DNA of 64,000 bases from Hymenobacter sublimis (GTDB lineage: Bacteria > Bacteroidota > Bacteroidia > Cytophagales > Hymenobacteraceae). The position numbers were made by a program, and so were the translations under genes. This document shows positions 57,194-64,000 of this stretch, in pieces. Positions within the stretch are counted from its first letter, which is position 1. The number at the start of each line of letters is the position of its first letter. The notes under the pieces were generated by a model that worked only from the letters and a program-made list of their open reading frames with translations, was not told the origin of the DNA and did not search any database. Location of the stretch: contig NZ_CP095848.1 in assembly GCF_023101345.1 (NCBI RefSeq), positions 3,870,001 to 3,934,000 of the forward strand, given 5' to 3'.

Positions 57194-60040
57194 CTAGTCT
57201 GCCTTTTGCGCGTTGGCTGCGGTTTCCTTAATAGTGGTGTCCGCTACGGCTTCGCGAGGCTTGTCGAAGGCGCGGGCCACGAGGTCCTTCTGCTCCTTTA
57301 CGTGCACCTTGTTGTAACCGGTAGCGGGCGAGGCGGAAGGCTTGCGCGAAATCACGTCTTCCAGCTCCCGGCGCATGAAACGCAGCAGGTAGTTCCAGTA
57401 GCCCATGTTTTCGGGCTCCTCTTGCACCCAGTACACTTTGGCCTTTGGGTACTTAGCTAGCTCGACGGCGAGCTGCTTCTGCGGGAAAGGATGCAGCTGC
57501 TCCAGGCGCACAATGGCCACGTCGCGGCGCTCCGACTTCTGCTGCTCTTCCAGCAAATCGAAGTACACTTTACCCGTGCACAGCAACACGCGCTTCACCT
57601 TCTTGTCCTCGGCGTACACGTCGCCGAGCACTTCGCGGAAGGTACCGGAGGTGAACTCCTCTACCGGCGACACGCACAGCGGGTGGCGCAGCATGGACTT
57701 GGGCGACATTACCACCAGCGGCTTACGGAACTCCCAGGTTAGCTGGCGGCGCAGGGCGTGGAAGAAGTTGGCCGGCGTGGTCATGTTGGCTACCACGATG
57801 TTGTGCTCGGCGGCCAACTGCAGGAACCGCTCGGGGCGGGCGTTGGAGTGCTCCGGGCCCTGGCCTTCGTAGCCGTGGGGCAAGAGCATCACCAAGCCGT
57901 TCATGCGCTGCCACTTGCTTTCCGACGATACGATGAACTGGTCAATCATGGTCTGGGCGCCGTTGGCGAAGTCGCCGAACTGGGCTTCCCAGATAACTAG
58001 GGCCGTAGGGTTGGCCATGGCGTAGCCAAACTCGAAGCCTAGCACGCCATACTCACTCAGCAGGGAGTTGTAGATGCGGAGCTGCTCCTGCCCTTCTTCA
58101 ATATAGTTTAGGGAATTGTAAGGCGCCGAGGTTTCGGCGTCGTGCAGCACCGCGTGGCGGTGCGAGAACGTGCCGCGCTGCACATCCTGGCCGCTCAGGC
58201 GCACAATGTGCTTTTCGGCCAGCAACGAACCGTAGGCCAGCAGCTCACCCGCCGCCCAGTTCAGGTTGCGCGACTCAAAGAACATCTTCCGACGCTCCTC
58301 CATCAGCTTTTCAATTTGCTTCAAGGGGCGGAAGCCCTCAGGCAGGGTCGTCAGGGCCTTACCGACTTTCTGCACCAGCTCTTCGCTAATGCCTGTCACC
58401 GGCGATTGGTCGAAGTCCTCGGGCTTGCTGCGGCGCAGGCTGCGCCACTCATTTTCGAGGGCTTGGTAGTTGTAGGGTAGCGGCTTCTGCTTCACCAGGT
58501 CCAGGCGGGCCTGCAGGGTGTCGCGGAACTCCTTATCCATCTGGTTCGCCAGCTCCTTGTCCACGTCGCCGCGCTCTACGAGCATGGCGTTGTACACCTC
58601 GCGGGGGTTCTGGTGCTTGCTAATGAGGTTGTAGAGCGTGGGCTGGGTGAACTTCGGCTCGTCCGACTCGTTGTGGCCGTGACGGCGGTAGCACACCATA
58701 TCAATAAAGATATCGGCGTGAAACTGCTGACGGTACTCAGTGGCGAGCTGCACGGCAAACACCACGGCCTCTGGGTCGTCGCCGTTCACGTGCATCACCG
58801 GCGCGTCGATAATCTTCGCCAGGTCGGTGCTGTAGATAGACGAGCGGGCGTCTTCGAAATCGGTGGTAAAACCTACCTGGTTGTTGATGACGAAGTGCAC
58901 GGTGCCGCCGGTCTTGTAGCCTTCCAGCTGCGACATCTGCGTTACCTCGTAGCCAATGCCCTGGCCCGCCACGGCCGCGTCGCCGTGAATCAGGATGGGC
59001 AACACCTTATTATAGTCGTTCTGGTAACCGTGGTCGAGCTTGGCGCGCACAAAGCCTTCTACTACCGGGTTTACCGCCTCCAGGTGGCTGGGGTTGGGCG
59101 CCAGCTTCAGGTTTACGGTGCGGCCACCGGCATCTACCTGGCTGCTGTAGCCCATGTGGTACTTCACGTCGCCGTCACCCATGGTCAGGTCCGGTACGGC
59201 AGTGCCCTCGAATTCCGAGAAGATCTGCTCGTAGGTTTTGCCCATGATGTTGGCCAGCACGTTCAGGCGGCCGCGGTGGGCCATGCCAATCATCACTTCC
59301 TCCACGCCCAGCTCCGCACCCTTCCGGATGATGGCGTCGAGGGCGGGAATCGTGGTTTCGCCACCTTCCAGCGAGAAGCGCTTCTGACCTAAAAACTTAG
59401 TATGCAAGAAGTTCTCGAATACAACGGCCTCGTTGAGCTTGCTCAGGATACGCTTTTTGTACTCCACGCCGGGGTTAAAGCTCAGCGAGTCTTTTTCTAC
59501 TTTCTCCCGGAACCAGTCGAGCACCTGCGGGTCGCGGATGTACATGTACTCGAATCCGATGGTACGGGTGTACACCTTATCCAGGGCGGCCACAATGTCG
59601 CGAAGCTTGGCATTCGGCCCGAGGCCTAGTACTTCGCCGTTTTTGAACGTTGTGTCAAGGTCAGCTTCGCTTAGACCAAAGTCCGACAAGCTTAGGCGGG
59701 CTTTGCGGTCTTTCCGCTCCCGTACCGGGTTAGTGCGGGCCACCAAGTGGCCGCGGCTGCGGTAAGCGTGAATCAGGTTGCGGACTTGGGTTTCCTTATC
59801 GGCCGATACGGTGTCTACGGCGCGGATAGTGCCGGCTTGGTTGGTGCTGGCCGTAGTGCCGAGTACACCTTCACCATCGGCCTGCGCAGCACTATCTTCG
59901 GAATACTGCTGAGCAAAGTCGAAGCCTTCAAAAAACTTCTGCCAGCTTACGTCAACCGATTGCGGATCGGCCTTGTACGATTGGTAGAGCTGATCAATGT
60001 ATTCGCCGTGTGCATTGGCGATGTAAGAGTAAGCATCCAT
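57194..60040 (-). CDS. sucA: 2-oxoglutarate dehydrogenase E1
   Basis: 948 residues, full length. The N-terminal segment that binds E2 (MDAYSYIANAHGEYIDQLYQ and on) is present, and the thiamine diphosphate site and active-site His motifs are clear: GMAHRGRLNVLANIMGK, HGDAAVAGQGIGYEV, HFVINNQVGFTTD and the YRRHGHNESDEP motif. It decarboxylates 2-oxoglutarate and hands the succinyl group to lipoyl-E2. With sucB (downstream) and lpdA (45899) it completes the complex in the TCA cycle. It probably leads a sucAB operon. Confidence 0.97.
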   Translation of the reverse strand: MDAYSYIANAHGEYIDQLYQSYKADPQSVDVSWQKFFEGFDFAQQYSEDSAAQADGEGVLGTTASTNQAGTIRAVDTVSADKETQVRNLIHAYRSRGHLVARTNPVRERKDRKARLSLSDFGLSEADLDTTFKNGEVLGLGPNAKLRDIVAALDKVYTRTIGFEYMYIRDPQVLDWFREKVEKDSLSFNPGVEYKKRILSKLNEAVVFENFLHTKFLGQKRFSLEGGETTIPALDAIIRKGAELGVEEVMIGMAHRGRLNVLANIMGKTYEQIFSEFEGTAVPDLTMGDGDVKYHMGYSSQVDAGGRTVNLKLAPNPSHLEAVNPVVEGFVRAKLDHGYQNDYNKVLPILIHGDAAVAGQGIGYEVTQMSQLEGYKTGGTVHFVINNQVGFTTDFEDARSSIYSTDLAKIIDAPVMHVNGDDPEAVVFAVQLATEYRQQFHADIFIDMVCYRRHGHNESDEPKFTQPTLYNLISKHQNPREVYNAMLVERGDVDKELANQMDKEFRDTLQARLDLVKQKPLPYNYQALENEWRSLRRSKPEDFDQSPVTGISEELVQKVGKALTTLPEGFRPLKQIEKLMEERRKMFFESRNLNWAAGELLAYGSLLAEKHIVRLSGQDVQRGTFSHRHAVLHDAETSAPYNSLNYIEEGQEQLRIYNSLLSEYGVLGFEFGYAMANPTALVIWEAQFGDFANGAQTMIDQFIVSSESKWQRMNGLVMLLPHGYEGQGPEHSNARPERFLQLAAEHNIVVANMTTPANFFHALRRQLTWEFRKPLVVMSPKSMLRHPLCVSPVEEFTSGTFREVLGDVYAEDKKVKRVLLCTGKVYFDLLEEQQKSERRDVAIVRLEQLHPFPQKQLAVELAKYPKAKVYWVQEEPENMGYWNYLLRFMRRELEDVISRKPSASPATGYNKVHVKEQKDLVARAFDKPREAVADTTIKETAANAQKAD

Positions 60041-60195
60041 GCGGTGGGAACTGGTAGTGTCAGGAGTAAAGATAACTAGCTTGACCAGAAAGCTAAAACC
60101 GATATGCGCATATGCAAATAAACTTGTTTATCAAGCCTATGCATTTCCTCAACGCTAAGTGATTGGTTAGAATGCCCAATCTATCAAATAAATAC

Positions 60196-60227
60196 AAAAG
60201 CCGTTCCCATAACCAGGAACGGCTTTT
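60196..60227 (-). terminator. intrinsic terminator
   Basis: AAAAGCCGTTCC/GGAACGGCTTTT (12 bp, 60196-60207 with 60216-60227), 18 nt past the SMP-30-like gene stop on the minus strand. Confidence 0.85.
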
Positions 60228-60245
60228 TCACTGATTCGATTACCC

Positions 60246-61439
60246 TTATTTCGGTAAGCTCATCTTAAAGATGTGGTACGGCTGGTCCTGCTTACCAATG
60301 CCTTTGTTCCAGGTAGGCGTTTTGTGGATGGCTGAGTTGGTCACGTACAGGGTGCCATCAGCCGTTAACGAGAAGCTGTCGGGCCATTCTAGGCGCGGGT
60401 CCTGCACCACTAGTTCAATCTTGCCGGCGGGCGTGCGGCGTTTAATGGAATGATCCTCGAACGTGGTCATGTATAGGTTATTCTGCGCATCCAGCTCCAT
60501 GCCGTCGCAGGCGGGCACCTTGCCCAAATCCTCAATTTGCTGAGCCAGTTGGGCATCCGACAAAGCTGGATTGCGCAGGGCCTCGGTTTTGATGCGGTAG
60601 AGCTTATAGCTGGTCAGCGGCTTCCAGTAGAGGTATTGCAGGTCCTGACTCAGGGCAATGCCATCGGCATTAAAGCGGGCCTTGTTGCCGCTGGGGTCAA
60701 TTAGTTCGTGTCCATCGGCCTTGATGTTGAGGGTAGTGTCAGCCATCATGGTCGGATGCTGGGCCAGCAGCTTCCGCGACTTACCAGACTTTAAATCCAC
60801 AACTACCAAGCTGCCTACCCCCGACTCGGTGATGTAAGCGTATTGGTTTTGGGTATCCACACGCACGTCGTTGAGGTAGGATTTGCGCGAGGCCACGCTT
60901 TCGGGGATGCTGATGTTCTGCATCACTTTGTCCGTTTTGGGGTCAATCTTGACGAGCTTGGGACCACCGGGCACGGTGCCTTTAATGCCAGGTGAGGCCG
61001 GATCGAGCACCCACAACATGCCCGTTTTATCGGTGTACACGCTCTGCGGGCAGATCCAGTGCTTCTGCGGCTCGTTGCGCACGCTCTCGTTCCAGAGGTT
61101 CCAGTTGGCATCGGGGTAGCCTTTCACGGACCCATCGGGCATGATTTCGGCCACGGGGTTCACCGGGTTGTTGTCCCAGCGCGGAAAGTCGCCGAACACG
61201 CGGCCATCGGGCGTAACGGCTACACCCACAATCTGCGGTTCCCGAAATTGGGCTACTACCTGCAGGGGCGAGTTAGCTGGCGCGGTGGGAGCTTCAGTGG
61301 TAGCGGAATCAGTGGAGGCCGTAGAACCAGAAGCGTTATCAGGCGTGGTAGAAGGTGAGGAACAGGCTGTGAACAGCAAACCTGCAAGCGCACCTGCTAA
61401 GGCAGTGGCCGCCGGTTTAGGCAAAGTAGGGTAAAGCAT
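60246..61439 (-). CDS. SMP-30/yellow-type beta-propeller lipoprotein
   Basis: 397 residues from the ATG at 61439. The lipobox LFTAC sets the lipid Cys at 26. After a Ser/Thr/Ala-rich linker the mature part is a six-bladed propeller like the major-royal-jelly/yellow and SMP-30 families: GVAVTPDGRVFGDFPRW, YLNDVRVDTQNQYAYITESGVGS and CDGMELDAQNNLYMTTFEDHS. These families include lactonases and dopachrome-tautomerase-related proteins. Metal ligands cannot be fixed from reading. It is anchored in the envelope and monocistronic. Confidence 0.82.
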   Translation of the reverse strand: MLYPTLPKPAATALAGALAGLLFTACSSPSTTPDNASGSTASTDSATTEAPTAPANSPLQVVAQFREPQIVGVAVTPDGRVFGDFPRWDNNPVNPVAEIMPDGSVKGYPDANWNLWNESVRNEPQKHWICPQSVYTDKTGMLWVLDPASPGIKGTVPGGPKLVKIDPKTDKVMQNISIPESVASRKSYLNDVRVDTQNQYAYITESGVGSLVVVDLKSGKSRKLLAQHPTMMADTTLNIKADGHELIDPSGNKARFNADGIALSQDLQYLYWKPLTSYKLYRIKTEALRNPALSDAQLAQQIEDLGKVPACDGMELDAQNNLYMTTFEDHSIKRRTPAGKIELVVQDPRLEWPDSFSLTADGTLYVTNSAIHKTPTWNKGIGKQDQPYHIFKMSLPK

Positions 61440-61596
61440 AATCAGCAAGGGTTGGTTGGAAAGAGGCAAGACAAAAGGCTATTAATCCTAACTATATCCA
61501 TACGGCCTGGCCCAGAGTGGGTTCCTACCTCGCCCATAACCTTGCTTGCGCAACGTCCGTAAGGGGCGGGACTATTGCCGTTTTGAAGGGGAATTT
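61440..61596. other. upstream region of the 3D-domain gene
   Basis: Left part of a 444-bp gap between divergent genes (60246-61439 minus, 61884 plus). No ORF. Besides the operator and -7 box listed separately, the remainder up to 61883 is an AT-rich stretch and a 230-nt leader. Confidence 0.4.
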
Positions 61597-61615
61597 TTGC
61601 TAAATTATTTAGCAA
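61597..61615. promoter_or_regulatory. 19-bp operator-like palindrome
   Basis: TTGCTAAATTATTTAGCAA: 9-bp perfect arms about one central base. It lies 32 bp upstream of the -7 box at 61647, a position for a regulator near the -33 region. Confidence 0.55.
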
Positions 61616-61646
61616 TACACAAAAAGCTCACTTAAAAAAAAGTTCT

Positions 61647-61654
61647 TACCTTTG
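61647..61654 (+). promoter_or_regulatory. Bacteroidota -7 box (TAnnTTTG)
   Basis: TACCTTTG, a full match, 230 nt before the ATG at 61884. It implies a long 5' leader for the 3D-domain gene. Confidence 0.5.
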
Positions 61655-61883
61655 AGCCCTGCAACACGACAACATATTATAAGTACAACCAATTATAATA
61701 ATTATCTATATTAAACCCTCTATCACCTCCATCTAGAGCATGTTTCCGGCTTCTAAAGCCGCTCACTATAGTTTAAAAGGCGTTTTTATTCTGCTAATGC
61801 AGATGGCGCGCTTCCCACTAGCCGAGTCGGGCCGGCTGTCCATCCTCTCCGGGCCCAAGTGAGAGTTCACGAACCCAAATGTC

Positions 61884-62411
61884 ATGTCCATTGCGTTATT
61901 CTTACTGACCTTCCTATTCCCCCCCCGTACTCTTTCTGTCTCCGCTCTGGCTCTACCTTCCACGGTTGCTAGCCTGAGCCCCCGTCCGGTATCCGTAGCC
62001 ATACCGGTAGAGCCCGTAAAAAAGGCTCCCCAAACCTTGTCGTACCGTGTGACGGCAACTACCTACTGGCCCGAAGTGGGCCAGACCGATGATAACCCGA
62101 TGGAAACCGCCGATGGCTCCATCATTCCTACCCGGCACTCCAGCAAAACCCGCTGGCTAGCCGTTTCCCGCGACCTGCTCAATAAGTGGGGAGGCCCCTT
62201 CCGCTACGGCGACAAAGTGCGCGTACGCGGTATTTCCGACGACCTAGATGGCGTCTATATCATTCATGACACGATGAACCGACGCCACCGCCACTGCGTG
62301 GATGTGCTGGTTAGCAAGCGTGAATGCAAGAAGAAAAGCGGCTTTGAAGGACGCTGGACTAACATTAAGCTTACACGGTACACGGAGCCTACCCCCTGGC
62401 AAGCCAGCTAG
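61884..62411 (+). CDS. secreted 3D-domain protein
   Basis: 175 residues. A hydrophobic N-terminus (MSIALFLLTFLFPP) fits a signal. The core is a double-psi barrel of the 3D/RlpA type: YRVTATTYWPEVGQTDDNPMETADGSII, then WLAVSRDLLNKWGG, then GVYIIHDTMNRRHRHCVDVLV with the final SKRECKK. The 3D set (three Asp) corresponds to Asp residues in ETADGS, VIHDT-like IIHDT and CVDVLV. Such domains occur in peptidoglycan-acting enzymes (MltA-type lytic enzymes). No partner domain is seen. The promoter carries a palindrome. Confidence 0.8.
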   Translation: MSIALFLLTFLFPPRTLSVSALALPSTVASLSPRPVSVAIPVEPVKKAPQTLSYRVTATTYWPEVGQTDDNPMETADGSIIPTRHSSKTRWLAVSRDLLNKWGGPFRYGDKVRVRGISDDLDGVYIIHDTMNRRHRHCVDVLVSKRECKKKSGFEGRWTNIKLTRYTEPTPWQAS

Positions 62412-62421
62412 GACAGGCTAC

Positions 62422-63450
62422 TTACCTAATTCCCCCGGCCTTTTTAGGAAACTGCTCCAGCAACTGGGGCTGCCCGTCCGCATCATACAGGAAGGTGAGC
62501 GGCTCGGCCGGGTTTCGCATGATTTCATCCAACGGAATCTGCCATTTTTTCCACATTTCCAGCAAGGACTGCGCGTACCCACTATTTTCCCAGGGGTTGA
62601 AAATAGCGGTGTTGATGTCGTCAATCAGCGTATCCAGGATTACCTCGGTGTCGCCGGGCTTTACGGCGCGGGGGTAGTAATCAGGAATGATGTTCAGTAA
62701 GTACGCTGCGTAGTACACTCGGGCCTTAAACTCAGCTATTTGCACCGGATGCAGGGGCCGGTAGGCGTCCTGGTACACACGGCGCATGGCCTGCTGAATA
62801 ATGCCATTATCTACCAGACAAGCCACCAGCACGGTGCTATCGAGCTTGATGCTAAAGGCAATGGTGCTTAAGTCGTCATCGTACTCAAAGGGCATGGTGT
62901 CTTCGCGCGGATCCGTTTCGAGAATAAACACGGAACCAGGCGTGAAATCATCATATTCCATGGGCACTCGCAACGCTTGCAGCGGTTGGAAAAACGCCTG
63001 AAATCGGCGTAGCAGCAAAGCGTTTTCGGCCAGCGGATACTGGGGGCGGGCCAACGGGTCCAGCTCGTTCAGGAGTTCCGTTACCAGAATGCCGTAGAAC
63101 ATTTTGCCTAGCCACAGAAACAGCGTCTGTTCATCGAGGCGGCGGAAACCGGCTATGCCTTCCGTAGCCGCTGCTTCTACCCGGGCCTCCAGGGGTGCTA
63201 CGTGCTGGGTGCGGCAGTGGGCGCAGCACGCAATGCGTAGCTGCTGATACTGCACAATACTCATATCCAGCAACTTAATCTGTCGTTCGTGCAGGTTATA
63301 ACGTTGCATTAGCCACTCGGCAAACACGGGTATGGTGTCCTGAGGAGGCGTGGTAGGTGTGCCGCACAGAAAGCAGTGACGCATTCCGAAGCGCATACCA
63401 TCGAAAGGATCATACAAGGACAACGCGGCGCGGGGCGGAAATTCAGACAT
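62422..63450 (-). CDS. hypothetical protein with two Cys pairs
   Basis: 342 residues from the ATG at 63450 (MSEFPPRAALSLY). Residues 20-90 hold HCFLCGTPTTPPQDTIPVF and IACCAHCRTQ, a Cys-x2-Cys pair each, suggesting a zinc-ribbon-like site. The rest is strand and helix without a known motif (YDDFTPGSVFILETDPRED, TVLVACLVDNGIIQQAMRRV). No signal peptide or membrane span, so it is cytosolic. A full -7 box (63470-63477) lies upstream. The gene converges on the 3D-domain gene with 10 bp between the stops. Confidence 0.7.
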   Translation of the reverse strand: MSEFPPRAALSLYDPFDGMRFGMRHCFLCGTPTTPPQDTIPVFAEWLMQRYNLHERQIKLLDMSIVQYQQLRIACCAHCRTQHVAPLEARVEAAATEGIAGFRRLDEQTLFLWLGKMFYGILVTELLNELDPLARPQYPLAENALLLRRFQAFFQPLQALRVPMEYDDFTPGSVFILETDPREDTMPFEYDDDLSTIAFSIKLDSTVLVACLVDNGIIQQAMRRVYQDAYRPLHPVQIAEFKARVYYAAYLLNIIPDYYPRAVKPGDTEVILDTLIDDINTAIFNPWENSGYAQSLLEMWKKWQIPLDEIMRNPAEPLTFLYDADGQPQLLEQFPKKAGGIR

Positions 63451-63469
63451 GGCAACTGGAATGAAACCG

Positions 63470-63477
63470 CAAAAGTA
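63470..63477 (-). promoter_or_regulatory. Bacteroidota -7 box (TAnnTTTG)
   Basis: Read on the minus strand this is TACTTTTG, a full match, 19 nt before the ATG at 63450. Confidence 0.55.
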
Positions 63478-63589
63478 CGGCAAGCGGCCGTCCGGCCGCG
63501 CAAACAGGGCCAGACAACTTCTTCCCATTGCGGCAAGTGAAGCCTGAATACTTCCCTACTCGCTAATTGTTTGCTACCAAAACCCAAAA

Positions 63590-63632
63590 ATAGCAAAGCC
63601 CCTGACTATCAAGTAGCCAGGGGCTTTGCTAT
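63590..63632 (-). terminator. intrinsic terminator
   Basis: A perfect 15-bp stem (ATAGCAAAGCCCCTG at 63590-63604 with 63618-63632). It ends the transcript of the partial gene at the window edge. Confidence 0.82.
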
Positions 63633-63651
63633 GTTGCTCAAGTGTCAGGCC

Positions 63652-64000
63652 CTAGCGCGACAGGCTGGAACCTAGTTTGATTAGCAGCTTTCCTAGCTGA
63701 GCCAGGGGGGCGCTGTAGCCATCGGAGGTTTCGTCGGCTACTTTGGAGGTTTCGGCCCCGAGCGTAGCCATGGTTTCGGCAATGTCGTGGGCTTCGGTTC
63801 CCGGGGTGCTGAGCTGCTCACGCAGGGTAGTCAGCTCCTGGATAATTTTGGCCAGGCCGGGGCGCTCGGAGGCGCGCAGCACTTCAGCCCACCGGTCAAT
63901 TTCAGTTAGGCCTTTTTCACCGGCTTTGTCGGGAGCCCCGGCGCTCAACAGGCTCAGGGTATCATCGAGCAGGGCAGAGTTCTGCTGATCCGTAACATCG
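63652..64000 (-). CDS. partial hypothetical protein, 5' end beyond window
   Basis: The frame is open from the window edge to the stop at 63652, at least 115 residues. The apparent start at 63948 is a TTG inside a continuing frame, so the real start lies outside. The visible part is helical: QNSALLDDTLSLLSAG, WAEVLRASERPGLAKIIQEL, ETMATLGAETSKVADE and LAQLGKLLIKLGSSLSR. The family is not recognised. It looks cytosolic from the part seen. Confidence 0.65.
   Translation of the reverse strand, partial: DVTDQQNSALLDDTLSLLSAGAPDKAGEKGLTEIDRWAEVLRASERPGLAKIIQELTTLREQLSTPGTEAHDIAETMATLGAETSKVADETSDGYSAPLAQLGKLLIKLGSSLSR

Overview
The window looks like a chromosomal segment of a GC-rich Bacteroidota bacterium, most likely Hymenobacter or a close relative in Cytophagales. 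The signs are type IX secretion (T9SS) C-terminal sorting domains with the YPNP signature, families common in Bacteroidota (DUF4468-like, head-GIN/DUF2807, DUF3616, group III truncated globins, DACNV-like), -7 boxes of the form TAnnTTTG, few Shine-Dalgarno sequences, and many short dispersed palindromes between genes. All assignments come from reading motifs; no database search was run.

Layout. 0-5.5 kb: a truncated aaRS-like fragment, secreted proteins, a lipoprotein nuclease and a large T9SS cargo protein. 5.9-10.9 kb: a sigma-54-type response regulator followed by a five-sensor hybrid kinase with its own receiver and Hpt, a complete phosphorelay. 10.9-16.1 kb: a flavin monooxygenase-like gene, a 39-residue small gene with its own terminator, and a three-gene set (FAD oxidoreductase, type III polyketide synthase, methyltransferase) that resembles phenolic-lipid clusters. 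16.2-36.8 kb: mixed metabolic and stress genes, including a histone-deacetylase-like hydrolase, tRNA-Val, a DJ-1/PfpI protein, a GMC oxidase plus aldehyde dehydrogenase pair, a subclass B1-type metallo-beta-lactamase, an AraC regulator and several secreted proteins of unknown role. 36.8-43.7 kb: an rRNA pseudouridine synthase, a cold-shock protein with a long leader, a diadenylate-cyclase-like (DACNV) protein, two Lys-rich membrane paralogues and a secreted VWA-like protein.

43.7-47.3 kb is the most accessory-looking part. An AT-rich orphan gene with an inverted repeat at its promoter is followed by a HEPN-MNT toxin-antitoxin pair. That pair lies between two 135-bp direct repeats of the 3' end of lpdA. 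The intact lpdA ends in one copy; the other is a detached relic with the catalytic His changed to Arg. This is the footprint of an insertion or duplication at the lpdA terminus.

47.5-51 kb holds three roadblock/LC7 paralogues around a single-pass membrane protein with a carboxypeptidase-regulatory-like domain. They lie next to a Crp/Fnr regulator with an N-terminal Cys cluster. No small GTPase partner is visible. This is the best candidate for an undescribed system. 51.4-64 kb carries an M1 aminopeptidase, an EamA transporter, two tandem group III truncated hemoglobins, the 2-oxoglutarate dehydrogenase genes sucB and sucA (E3 is the distant lpdA), an SMP-30/yellow-type lipoprotein, a 3D-domain protein with a palindromic operator candidate, and two hypothetical proteins, the last cut by the window end.

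No rRNA, CRISPR array, insertion sequence, integrase or phage structural gene was seen.
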